Origin: Homalodisca vitripennis
Lineage: Eukaryota > Arthropoda > Insecta > Hemiptera > Cicadellidae
NCBI RefSeq assembly: GCF_021130785.1
Contig: NC_060213.1
Location: forward strand, 94,790,501-94,854,500
Reading direction: 5' to 3'
Length of the DNA stretch: 64,000 nucleotides
Within the stretch, counting starts at the first letter, position 1, and every line of letters starts with the position of its first letter. A program made the translations under genes and the position numbers. Shown here piece after piece: positions 47,401 through 58,564 of the stretch. A model generated the notes under the pieces. That model did no database searches. It had not been told where the DNA came from and saw only the letters and a list, made by a program, of their open reading frames with translations.

Positions 47401-49221
47401 ATATTTCCTCTTTTCCGAAAAAGCCATTGTGATATTAGGTTTAAATTTGAGTTTATTTTCATTCTTCTTTCATTTTACACCTTACAAATAACATTTCCTT
47501 TTCTTTTTCTACTCTTCTTTGGGGACACTGCATTGGTGGCTCTGCCTGACACTGAGGTGGATTTGGCTAAGGAGTTCACCTGCGTGTGCTCTCCTCTTGC
47601 TACCTGGTGTTGGGTTTGGCAATTCTGATGTTTGGTCCAAACTGTCTACTATACACTTACACGGGGATGGGTGGTTATGAGATCTGCCATTTAAATTTTT
47701 TTTTTGTTTGAAGTATTTACAGCTTCCTTTGATTTAGTATTTATTTATATATTTTTTCTGTAATCAATATTGGGAGCAGCGACAGTCTCATTGCCTCCTA
47801 TGCGCAACCCCAAACACACTTCATTAACACATCTTTAACTATCTCTATCCTATTCATTTATTTTTTTTGTTAAGTTATAACTTAAGGCAATTAGGGATAG
47901 AGAATAATTTGTATCGATAAACAGCTTTAGAACCGATATTATTTAGCATTTCCCATATAGTCGACTGTTCAACAAAGTTTTCTCCTATATACAACTAGGC
48001 TAAAGCTTTAGCGAAGCACTCACGCCAGTTAGTCAAACCTTATTTATTGCTATAAATGTTTATCTCTGTGTAATTTAGTGTTCGTTGTATGGTTTTTCGT
48101 GATAGATATTACTTTTGTATTTTCGAGCATGCGTGTTACGACCTTATAATGGTCAGTTATATGTATATTTATTTGTATGTGTTAGTTATACAGAGTGGTT
48201 ATCCTATCCACATATTAATGGTTATTACCAATCATTTCCTGGCCTACTAACTCTGAGCCAACAGGAGTTTTTTTTTCTCTTGAGTTATTGTTTGTTGGCC
48301 CATTCCTTCTCGATCTGAACACTCCATTTAGGGTATACTACTCGCCATATGTCACCAAACAATCTTGAAAACTAATAGGGTAGATAAGTTTGAAGAACTT
48401 GGTTAGCAGGAACCAATTCTCCTCTTTCCTTGCCTCTTATGACTGTAGTCACTAGGAGACCTCATCATTTAGATTTGGATTTATTTCTCCAATGGCCATT
48501 TCATCTTTTCACCACCTTTCCTGTATTTCAAATATTGAAAGAATATGAACAAAACAATTAATTGTATATGTTCTTCCAGAGAGGTCATGGGGACCTTTCA
48601 CTCCCTCTCATTCTGCGTCCGGTAGATTGGCTTGTTGGTAGCATGCTTGTCTCCCGCTGCGGGGGGGGGAGGGAAGTAAGGGGAACAGGACTAGGATTAT
48701 GGCCAGCTACGATGGAAGAAATATTCTACGAGTTACACAAGAATAATATATCCATAACTTCTCCTTTCCTAACTTGGCTTATTTTTGGAGGGAAATCTGA
48801 GTCTGATGATGGGGCTGAATGAAGGTCGTGATTCTCAGTCAAACACGGTTTCCAGAATCCTGATTCCTTTGACCTGGATTACCTTCTATAATTTAATTAA
48901 ACTTTTTAAAGAAGCCCAACCTTAACCTTGGAAGAGTTAGAAGTATTTAGCAGGTATGTGACATATTGGTGATAGATAGATCTTAGTTGCTTTCCACTTA
49001 TGGGTTGAAGTTGTGTGTGGTTGAGGACTGGAGCTGTTCAGCGAGAATGGGCGCGGTTTCTGCACCGCCTTTCTGCATGGTAGTGTTATTTGAATATTTT
49101 AGTAAACTCTGCGTTCTAGTTTAAGTTTTTTGGCTCAATTTAACTTTAACTGGTTCACTTCCAAATAACTTTCCTCTCACCCCTTTCTACCATTCTTAAT
49201 GGCTAAGCCTTCGAACTCCTC
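47401..49221. other. Gypsy 3' non-coding region
   Basis: About 1.8 kb between integrase and polypurine tract. No frame longer than 86 codons and none with a signal peptide plus transmembrane layout, so no envelope gene is supported. It includes a possible tRNA-derived fragment at 48620-48680. Confidence 0.6.
48620..48680 (+). repeat. Possible decayed tRNA-derived SINE head
   Basis: TGGCTTGTTGG (48628-48638) matches the Pol III A-box pattern in its spacing, and GTAGCATGCTTGTCTCCCGC resembles the D-arm to anticodon-stem part of a tRNA. A B box is not present after the following G-run. It could be chance. Confidence 0.25.
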
Positions 49222-49239
49222 GGAGAAGGAGGGGGAGGA
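49222..49239 (+). promoter_or_regulatory. Polypurine tract of the Gypsy element
   Basis: GGAGAAGGAGGGGGAGGA, 18 purines ending exactly at the TG that begins the 3' LTR. This is the expected primer for plus-strand DNA synthesis. It also fixes the LTR start. Confidence 0.9.
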
Positions 49240-49774
49240 TGCGGCGAGTGCCGCTACAGTTTTTGAATGTGGCGCGCGTTATCCGTCTGTTGCCGCGAAC
49301 GCTATAGCCAGCTGCGCCGACCTCTAGCCTTTAGCTCAAAACAATAGGAGCCTCCTACCATCCGGAATTCTTCCGGACAGGTTCTGGTAGGATGGTTCCT
49401 GCTAGATTTTCAGGCTGTGACCGGAGGTTGTGCACACAAGAGTCGTTGTGCAGCTTTCGAGCAGGGTGGACCGGGAGAAGTTAGCGTGGGGTGGTCTAGA
49501 TTTTAGTAAGTATTTTGTTAGGGAACCTTTCGGAACTATACCCAAATTATTAGTATTTATTTAGTCATCAAAGCTGGTTAGGTTTTGGAATAGACGGAAT
49601 CTAGTGGCGGATCCACGGATTATTCCTCTATAAGGTCCCACCTTCCGGTCGCGGACGCCACGAGGTCGCATATATAGTATCAGATTTTTGAACTCGTTTT
49701 TAAAAGTTCGTGTTGTTGTACACACAAATAAAAACATTTCATACAGGAATAATCCGTCAGCTTAAAATTGTATT
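49240..49774 (+). repeat. 3' LTR (right end inferred from the target duplication)
   Basis: Starts TGCGGCGAGTGCCGCTACAG after the polypurine tract. 49240-49455 matches the 5' LTR. The rest carries CATATATAG (about 49670) and AATAAAAAC (about 49727), candidates for a TATA box and a polyadenylation signal. The end at 49774 is inferred from the ACGT duplication. A canonical CA end is not obvious. Confidence 0.7.
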
Positions 49775-50225
49775 ACGTTGTTTCAAAATAAATAAAAATG
49801 GACACCACGTGTCCCGTAAGAGGCTTCAATAAGTTTCGATGAACACTGTAAAGCCTGCATATCGTTTCATTATCGTCAGATAGAATGACCAAAATCGTAA
49901 CGAAAACACCACATTTGTACATCCCCCCCAAAAAAATAAAACATAACAGAATTGGGAACCTACTGAGTATATTACCTTCAATAACTCTCAGCCAAATTCC
50001 ATGCATTATCATAGAACTAATTGTATTCATAATACTCTAAAACAGTAATCCCACTAAATATACTCTGAGATGTTAAGACAGTGTTATGGAATACATTATT
50101 TCTATTTTATATTAACAGTTCGAATAAATACCTTTAATGCTATTTAACTGTTACAGATTGTCCAGTGACAAATATATGTATGATGAATGTTAAGAAATCC
50201 ACTATAAACTATTAATAATTTTGAC
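49775..50225 (+). repeat. Unit 2 of the tandem duplication, part b (after the Gypsy insertion)
   Basis: Colinear with unit 1 from about 29865 to 30405, for example GTTTCATTATCGTCAGATA with GTTTCATAATTGGCAGATA, and GTTAAGAAATCC with the same at 30368. It lacks the 100-base TA tract of unit 1. Homology ends just after GACTATAAAC. Confidence 0.9.
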
Positions 50226-50395
50226 TATAAACTGTACTGATATAACTAAAAGCAAGTTTAAAACAGAAATTGTTGTGTCTGCAAAACCTGCCATGAAATA
50301 TCTAATACAATATTGTACATATAAAAGCAGTGAAATTAATATTTCTTTGTTAAAATACCTTTCAAATAAGGCCTATATTATAAATGCTACATATT

Positions 50396-51437
50396 TTAAC
50401 CCTTTTAGTTGCAACTTTACGCTAAAAGTGCCGCGGGCCGTTGACATAGGCTTTCGGTAAAGATTATACTGCGCAGCCGGTATAAGTTTTTTTTTTTGTC
50501 TTTTGAAGGTAAAAAACATTGCAGCGTATGCAGTGGAAAAAATAACCCCGAAGGAAAAAGAAGACGTGCAAAAACTGTGTAAAGTGCAAACTAGGGTGTC
50601 ACTTAGACTGCCTTCCCCAACATCGATGCCCTTACAATGTTTGAATGTGTCAATTAAAAAAGACCAATAATTATAATGTAAATATGTGTATAAAATGTAT
50701 TGTGTTTTTTTCTAACGAGACATAGTTTTGATATTAGTTACATATGGACAAATTATATACAAAGCTATGAAGAAATTTCACTGAACTTCTTTATTCATTT
50801 ATCCTGGCAACAGCTCGTAAGTAAAAATTTAACTTGTATAAATATTTTACAGTACATAAAACAATTATATAATGGGCACTAAATTAATTTGATTTGCTTT
50901 GATATAAACCTATTTCAGATAGTTTGTTGTTACCAAACATATTGTCAAACGCATGACTAATAAGATAATGAGCGGAAAACGACATCATTGGTTTCTTTAC
51001 AAAAAAAAAAAAAAAACATTGATAGACCAAAAGATTTCTTTTTTAACTATCTGTGAACGTTTTGGATTGATTTGCTTACTAACAACTTATTACTACACAC
51101 AAGACAAAATTTTTCCCTGACAAAAAGTGAAATAATAGTTCAGTTTTTAAATTTCAAACTAAAAAAAATTATACATTAAAACAATTTTTTTAATAATAAT
51201 TTTTATGTAAAACAAATGTGTTATTATTTGATATCATATTATTATTCATAATGTTACCTAAATAATAAACAAAAACGTGTCAGTCTATGATGTGCCATAA
51301 GAGAGTTATGCATGTTTTCTCTAATGTATGTCAAAAAGCTGTTTTATGGCTTGGCACTACTAAGTAGCACATAGCGTAATGGCTCTGGCATTTTACAGAT
51401 GACATTGCGAAAAATGGCCTGGCATAAAAGGGGTTAA
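50396..51437 (+). mobile_element. piggyBac-like non-autonomous element
   Basis: The element is bounded by TTAA at 50396-50399 and 51434-51437. The left end begins CCCTTTTAG and the right end, reversed, begins CCCCTTTTATGCC. TTAA duplication and CCC-starting termini are hallmarks of piggyBac. Near the right end ATGGC(C/T)TGGCA-type subterminal repeats occur at 51346-51356, 51379-51390 and 51414-51424, probably old transposase-binding sites. The interior retains a cysteine-rich transposase tail close to the left end. The bulk of the transposase is missing, so this is an internally deleted copy of about 1.04 kb. Confidence 0.75.
50505..50660 (+). pseudogene. piggyBac-like transposase C-terminal cysteine-rich domain, broken
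   Basis: One plus-strand frame reads KHCSVCSGK...GKRRRAKT and the neighbouring frame CKNCVKCKLGCHLDC, ending at a TGA near 50641. Together they give the C-x2-C...R-x-R...C-x2-C...C-H-x2-C layout of the zinc-binding tail that lets piggyBac transposases bind subterminal repeats. A one-base frame change lies between the two halves (around 50570). The DDD catalytic core expected upstream is absent, because only about 100 bases separate this from the left terminus. The alternative is an unrelated zinc finger, but the TTAA/CCC ends favour piggyBac. Confidence 0.65.
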
Positions 51438-53431
51438 TTAAAAGATACAAACACAAAAACACTCATAAATAATAAACAATGTTAACTTTATTATAAACTT
51501 GGAAACTACTGGAGCTTGTGATAAAAGTTATACAATATTTAGGTTATTAACACTTTTCATGTAAATTATTAAAGGTAGTGGAATAAAAAACACCTTAGAA
51601 GCACTACGCCATATTTATTGCTATTAAATAATATTTCAAGAAAATAATAAATAAAGAATGAATTTATTGTATCGCAATAATGGGTAACCTGGACTAAAGA
51701 TTCTAAATTGACAATTTGTTTGGGGAAGACTCAATTATTATTATCCACTTGGGCAAATAGAATTACCTCGTCAATGCAACTCCTTTGCTGTATTTTAAAC
51801 CAACCCCATTATAGAAAGAATTATTTTTTTATATAACCGTGTGGTCAGGTTTTTTATAATATTCTCGAAAGGTTGTATGTTAAATAAATCTCTAATACTT
51901 TTCATATAAAACTATTTATTTTCATAGTATAATTTATTATGTGGCCAATTCCTACAGTCAATATAAGAAGAGCACAATGAACTGTTTAAAGGCTTACAAA
52001 TGATCTTATTTATAATTTTATAATTGGCAGTAATTACTACAAATTAGTACAGAAAATAACGTTATGGGAAACTGCTTGCAAACATGCAGTTGACAGATGG
52101 TATTTTATACATCACGACTCTCCTCCTCATTCTGTTTCATAAGATCCTCTCATAGGCCCATGAGGACGCCCAATATAAGGCTTAAAAATGAACCAGTCTC
52201 ACTAGTAAAAGATAAAAAAATTTACATAATTTGTGCAATTATGCTTATACTGCTAGAATAATAGAAAATTATGAAAAAATAACATTTGTGTAAAGGAAAC
52301 CACTATTTAAGCTTAGTACTTTTCATAAGCGTCAGATTATATTAATATACATTTCATTAAAACGAGAGAATATGTAAACATTTCACTTATACAGAATTAA
52401 CTAAGTCCTCTTACATAATCTACGCAATAGAACCTCTGACCATGCTGAATTAAACGAAAAACACTGCTAACAGGAAAACCACAGATATAAGTTTTTATTC
52501 AATTTTAAACTAAAAGGTAATGATAGAGAGAAGAAGGTAAAATCCTTAATATTTGCAAAATTAATAAAGTTTTTAAACGCGAATCGGACATCATTTTAAT
52601 TTTTTATTTAAAGTCAACACCATTGTTATCAGTATTAGTTTGATATTTAAATGCCAACTGGACATAAAGGCCTTCTACTAAAGTACCTCGAGTACATCGT
52701 TACAGAAAATAATTTTATAAAACTATACGGTATTACACTTGCAAAGAATTTCCAGTCTCAAAACGTAATAAATTGTATCATAAGTATATCAGCGTTATCT
52801 AAGATTCCAGTTACTCAAAGTTTAATAAATTTTCATATCAAAACGTATTGTACCGATTATGGCATTCAATTGTTAGTTTTTTTTTTAGTAATATCGTTTT
52901 ACATTGTTACATAATAAAAATTACCTAATATTAAAATTAGTAAATTTCTATTTTTCTAATCATATATTGAAAACTAGAAAATGTTTAAATTTCTAAGTAA
53001 GATAATATGCTTATGAATGTCTCAAATAATAAGACAATAAATTAAATTTGGAAATGGAAAATTAAATATCTTTTTCATATTGTCTTTTAAAACAATATTA
53101 CTATTGATATTAGGTTAATATTTAAATAATAACCGGCCATAGCAGACCTTTTACGACAGTAACCATTTGCCATTTGTTACTGAGTATATATACAATAAAT
53201 CTTGTGTAGAGAAATGGTCACGTTTCAAAGCAAAATATATTACAATATATTTCTCTTATAGTTATTATAGATTAAAAATGATCTTATTAAAAATTAGATG
53301 GATCATACATGTCCACAATGAATTACTACCTAGTGTGGTATGCACACATAATGTTTGATGGTTTGAATGATATAATGTAATGTAATTTTTCAAACAGGGT
53401 GTATTCTTTACTAAGTCAATCTACTTAAAAG

Positions 53432-53562
53432 CCAATATTAGGTTGATTAATGATCACGCCAAGTTCCAATCTCCTCCAGCTGTTACTTCTTGTTGCGAGT
53501 TATTAACTTATCGAACCTTAATTACAAACACTCTTCAGTAGGGCACTCTTGACAAATGAACT
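53432..53562 (-). repeat. Dispersed repeat, copy C (inverted)
   Basis: The reverse complement of the 20650-20784 sequence (CGATAAGTTAATAACTCGCA and AGAAGTAACAGCTGGAGGAG-like words), outside the duplicated units. This shows the block is an independent repeat family rather than just part of the duplication. Confidence 0.8.
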
Positions 53563-55268
53563 ATACATATAAGGGCACAGAAGCACATTGGTGCTTCTTT
53601 CGTACATTTTTATTTTTAGACGTAAAAATTATTAGTCTGTTCTTCAATTTGATGACAGATTAGTAAATTATATTTAAACAATGCTTTTGATTTGGTGGGA
53701 TATATTATTTTAATTTCATAGGAGATATATAAAGATATATCTTTGTATATTGTTTAGTTCATGCTTCATTGCTTAATAACTAAACATCTTGATCTGGTGT
53801 GTTCAGCAGGCGATAGTATGTAGATTAATTTACAATTTGCAGATCAGAGTAGAAAAAAATTTCAATATAAATGGAACGGTTTATACTTTTTTAATGTCTT
53901 ATTTATTTATTCTACGATTAATGAAATAAATTGGTTAAAATATCTGAGTATGTGCTTAAGTGTTGAAAAAGAGTGATATTATTCATGAGAAAAATGTGAG
54001 ATCCGTATAAATATGGCTAATTTAATATAATGAATTAGGAACAGTAATATGATGAGGCTGTTCAAGTAAATAATACACCTGGGATAGCCTTTTAATAATT
54101 AAAAAAGACTATTGTATGTAAGATAACGTTAGATCCTTGAAGTGTTATTTGTCCCCTCAGGAGCTTAGGAGACAATTACTGTAGGATGTACATCAGCCAA
54201 TTAGTTAATGCCCCTTGATCCCTTAAGTCAAGCTCGTGAACTTCCATCCACTGTTTGTGAAGCACTCAAATTATCTTATCTAATATTTCTAGAGAATGTA
54301 TATATGTAAGAATTACTTTTTATTATCATCAATAATATAATCTTGGTAGGAGTACCCACACGATCTGTCGCATAACATTGTACGCTGTGGTTTCAAGGAA
54401 ACTTTCATGTTTATTGATTATTTCATTTTACAAACAATAGAGACATTGCCACATCCTACTGAGTGACAGGCTTCGTTGACGCTCAGCCTAAACCCATGGA
54501 TGAAAAACTACCGTCAAACAAATCATAATTTTTACGGTATAAAAAGTTGAAAAAAGTAAATTTATACTAAAAATGTTCTCAAGCTAATAAACTATGTAAA
54601 CTTATGTAATCCATTAAGGTCTAGTAAGTAGTCTTTTCATATGAAGTCATTTACTAAAATATTATTACTTAACCCATGGCATACACATTTGTATAGGAAC
54701 GCAACGGACTAGAGATACATGCTGATACGTTAATAACATCTGGAAATTAATACAAACACAAGTATTTCCGTTATATATTTATATTGTTAACTATTGGAAG
54801 GCATAGCTTCTTTAAAAACTGTTACCGGCTATCCATCGACACACATATGTTTTGTGCACGTCAGATATAATATTACAACATTTCATACAGGATACTTAAT
54901 TAATGTACGTAATATATAATACTTACGTACAATACACATTTACAACGAATGTGTGGCCCCAAATTACACAGTTTAAGGTATCAAAAAAAGCTAATAATAT
55001 TTGTTACTTTAATGGCATAATATTGTAACAAAATTTCAGATATAACTCATTTAAATAAATGCACTTATTAATAAAGTAGCCGTAAAATTGCGGCATAGCG
55101 TATATATTGTGTGTATAACTATGTAGTAAATATCATCAAAAAAATAATATTATACTGTATAATGAAATAAACAGAGTGGCTTTTTGTAAAGGCCACCACT
55201 GTATTATTGGAAAATATAAGTGTACCACGGTAAAGGAAGTACCTTTGTGATTCAATGTTATTAAATAA

Positions 55269-55270
<2 letters not shown>

Positions 55271-55334
<64 letters not shown>
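55271..55334. repeat. (AT)n microsatellite
   Basis: About 32 uninterrupted AT units. Confidence 0.95.
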
Positions 55335-55336
<2 letters not shown>

Positions 55337-56779
55337 GGCTTTTTTATTTTACTAATAACATACGTATGACAGCTAAAACTCATGATATTAATTATCGAGT
55401 TCATTTTTAATAAAATCTTTTTTTCTATGTGTGTCAATTTGAATTCGATAAATGTTAAATAGAAAATCTGGAATGTAGGAATTTCCTTTTTCTTTTAAAA
55501 ACATTCGTAAATATGGGTTTTTTTATGGGTAATTTTTTAATTCATAGCTTATAAAAAACAACTTTCAGTAGCCTTATGTTCAAAGATGAGCATATTTATT
55601 TACATTTCTAGTTATTACTATTGTTCTGTGTACGAAACAACTAGATTATAATATTTTATATTCATCCGCCAACACACCACAACGAATTCCTTCATAAAAG
55701 GTTCACCAATGGTTACGTCTAGTGAATCAAGCTTCTGCATCTCAACAACTCACTATATTTGATTAGGGTCTAGTCAACGTTACATCTGTTATAATTAAAG
55801 AATTACAACAAAATGTGAATCTGAGAGGCACTGAGAAATTTAGTTGTACTATAATGGATATGCATTAGTTCTCCTATAAATCTAAAATGTGTCGATGTGA
55901 AGAGAAGAGAAAGGTATTCAGGATTGTATTGTGTCTTTTCCATAGGGTTTTCATGAATCAAAGAGGCAGTTTCTTTTGACAAAAAACCAACTTTTATATA
56001 TGGGTTCAAGCAAACAAGATGTGAGCAATGTAAAATCAATGCTACCATGAAATGTGTTAGTTGAAATTTTGCCCTGCATTTAAGTGATTTATTCTTTTCA
56101 TTAAAAAGTACAAAAATAGTACAACTAGAGCAAAACATCAGTTTTCCGATGGTAATAATTTGTACTGATAATTTAAAGTTTACATATGTTAACAACAAAA
56201 AGTGGTTAACGTTGCGTCCAGCGTGCGCCTAGGACCGCAAATGTTCTCCTCCATTTAGTATTTGACTGCAGCTGAAAATAGGTAAGTTTTGACTAAATTA
56301 AAAATATTGGAACATGATAGTGATGTATGAAATAGTTGATTTTCATTTGTTTCAAGATTATATTAGCCATATGAATTCTTAAAAAATGGCATAGTAAAAA
56401 AGAGATTCATTCAATTATGGAGAATAATTACAAAAATTGTATTTTAAATGCTTCTGGTTTATTTTCAATTGTTGATTTCACAATTTATTTCAGTACACGT
56501 GGTCTTAGACAAGGCCTTTCAGGACTATATGATAAACCTTTCAGGATAATATATATAAAAAAGTTAAAAAAATATTTGCACCCAGATGTGATAGAACCTG
56601 ATTTGTTTCCATGATTACCCCCTTGTGTTTTAACGGGATGAAATATTTAATTACATTTATAAGAGATTAAAAACAATAAAATTGAACAAAATATTAAAAT
56701 GATAAAGTATTTTTTAGTATTTTTTCGATATTACGGTATTAGCTACAAAGAGTACCATAATGTATTAAAGGTGTGCAAA

Positions 56780-58165
56780 GTGTCTTTGGACCTCTAAGTA
56801 ATAGACGCTGTTGTAAATCTTGTCGTCATGGTTGTAGAGGGACTAGAACGTCGGGATCACACATTGAGTGTGTTTCTGTACTTATCGAAAGCATTCGACT
56901 GTGTTGACCATGTTACATTGCCTGACAAATTTGAATATAATGGCATCCGAGTTGTGCCTCTCCAGTGGCTCAGATCATTTGTAAGCCACAGAACTAAAAA
57001 TTTTCCAGATCTCAAAGAAATTATCTGAACCAATTCACCTTGTGTTATGGTGTCCCACAGGGCTCAAATCTCAGTCCAATTCTCTTCCTGATTTATGTCA
57101 ATGATGTAGATTCATCACTTCTGCACGGAAGACTAGTGCAGTATGCTGATGACACGACTCTCTGTTTCACTAGCAAATATAAATTGATTCTAGAACAGCA
57201 GAGTTTAGTTAAAATCAACACCTGCGTCAAAAATTTGAACAGCCTCAACCTTAAAACTAATTATGCAAAATCCAATTTTATAAATTTTGCTTTACGACCA
57301 GTAGATAATCATGCTGTTATGTTGGCTGACACCATGTTGAAGAAGTATATTTTTCGAAATTCCTGGGAATATACCTAGATCGAGGGTTGACTTGGAACGA
57401 ACACATCGACCACGTTTGCTCCAAATTGGCCTCAGGCATTTATGTTTTGAGGTCTCTAGCAAAATACTGCCGAGTCAGGTTCTGATGCGTATTATGGCTT
57501 GATTTATCCCCACCTCACTTACGGGCTGGTTTTGTGGGGAGCTTGTGCAAACAATCAATTTCTGAAGTGTTCAAGCTGCAAAAACAAGCGATCCGCATTA
57601 TCGCTAAGTTTAAATTTAGAGAGTCGTGCAAGGAAGCCTTCAAAAACGTGCAACTGTTGACGCTGCCCAGTCTCTACATCTTGGAAACAACTCTGTTTTG
57701 TATGTATAAATCTGCCATGACGAATTGGCGAGATATACGTGTGTATGAGACTAGAGGCAGAGATAGCTACCGAACTGGTAGACACAGAACGGTGGTTTAT
57801 GAACGCTTGTCTTCATTGGCAGGTGTTTATTTCATCAATAACTTACCAAATTCAATTAAAAACACTCCAATGCTCAAAGTGTTAAAAACTCGTTTGAAAC
57901 GCTTTTTAGTGTCACAAAAATTGTATAATGTTGACGAGTTTTTTGCTTACGATTGGGAGACCACCTATTAAAATGACTGACAAAACTCGTCGCTGGAAGT
58001 GGGCATAAAAAAATTGTGTGTGTTGTGGGTTGAAAAATTGTATGTTAGAATGATACTTCTTGTGGTGTGTTTGACAAAAATTTTAGCAAGTAAAAAGTAA
58101 AAATTTGACATTTGTAATGCGTTGTATAATGATCCGCCAATAAAAATCTGATTTGATTTGATTTG
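56780..58165 (+). mobile_element. 5'-truncated CR1/Jockey-type non-LTR retrotransposon
   Basis: A partial reverse transcriptase (next entry) is followed by a 3' untranslated region of about 180 bases and a terminal simple repeat (GATTT)n at 58150-58165. Such short-repeat tails in place of poly(A) are usual in CR1-like elements. Endonuclease and ORF1 are missing. No clear target duplication was found. It is a different lineage from the minus-strand fragment at 14 kb, judged by the C-terminal domain. Confidence 0.85.
56800..57971 (+). pseudogene. Non-LTR reverse transcriptase, frameshifted
   Basis: Motif blocks in order are VFLYLSKAFDCVDH (motif A, about 56869-56910), WLRSFVSHRT, YGVPQGSNLSPILFLIYVND (about 57043-57100), the catalytic YADDTT (about 57142-57160), then FLGIYLDRGLTWNEHID (about 57360-57410), YGLVLWG in a third frame (about 57520), and FKLQKQAIRIIAKFKFRESCKE with a C-terminal domain ending YDWETTY at 57971. 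All RT catalytic residues are present, but frames change near 57030, 57359, 57480 and 57545, so the copy is dead. The Gln in VPQGS and the LWG...QK.AIR block are typical of CR1/Jockey-type RTs. Confidence 0.9.
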
Positions 58166-58418
58166 AAATACAGGCCCCTCTGTTTTTGCTAGACGTGGCC
58201 ATTAGTTAGAGTTTATTTAGTGACAAAGACGTTTGTGGTATGGGGGTGGAATTGACTCACAGTGTCAAGGGACTATAAACTAACAGCTCAGTTAAACTAA
58301 GCGTTTCCGACGTTAACCCACCAATCTCGTAGCTAATATTTCACCTCTTTGGAAGAAACATGTATAATTATACATGTACTAAAATGTTGTAGATGGAACA
58401 TTGGTTATTGTTAATCTA

Positions 58419-58564
58419 ATTACATTAAAAACATAAAACCAATATTCAATACTTTAATTTTTTGTGCAAACATGTGATTTGTCTAAAGAATATATAGCCT
58501 TGCTATCGAAATACCTCTCAAAAAATAAAAGTATTAAATATTGGTTTTATGTTTTTAATGTAAT
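58419..58564. repeat. Inverted repeat, 37-bp arms, 72-base spacer
   Basis: The arms 58419-58455 and 58528-58564 are complementary (ATTACATTAAAAACATAAAA with TTTTATGTTTTTAATGTAAT) with one or two mismatches. It could be a small MITE or a hairpin. No flanking duplication was recognised. Confidence 0.8.

Larger units (their letters stand above)
40748..49774 (+). mobile_element. Ty3/Gypsy-type LTR retrotransposon, defective
   Basis: A roughly 9-kb insertion splits unit 2. It is flanked by ACGT (40744-40747 and 49775-49778), and the paralogous empty site GGTATAAACGTTGTTTC is intact in unit 1 at about 29858. Order inside is LTR, long AT-rich leader, gag, protease, RT, RNase H, integrase, 1.8 kb non-coding, polypurine tract, LTR. 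RT before integrase places it in Ty3/Gypsy, not Copia. No envelope-like frame is visible. Many stops and frameshifts make it non-autonomous. About 40 bases on the left (40748-40788) lie outside the recognised LTR and are unexplained. Confidence 0.92.
51438..56760. other. AT-rich non-genic stretch
   Basis: More than 5 kb without a recognisable gene. Open frames of 60-131 codons (for example minus strand 55803-56198) show no domain and amino-acid use typical of random AT-rich sequence. Two features occur inside it, the inverted dispersed repeat at 53432 and a TA microsatellite at 55271. Confidence 0.6.

Noticed and set aside
47401..49239. Possible envelope gene between integrase and the 3' LTR
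   Set aside because: No frame longer than 86 codons, and no signal peptide, cleavage site or membrane anchor pattern.
55803..56198. 131-codon minus-strand frame
   Set aside because: No domain, no promoter or partner gene, and a random-looking composition.
56417..56614. 65-codon plus-strand frame just before the non-LTR reverse transcriptase
   Set aside because: It does not match the RT N-terminus or endonuclease, and recognisable RT begins only near 56800.
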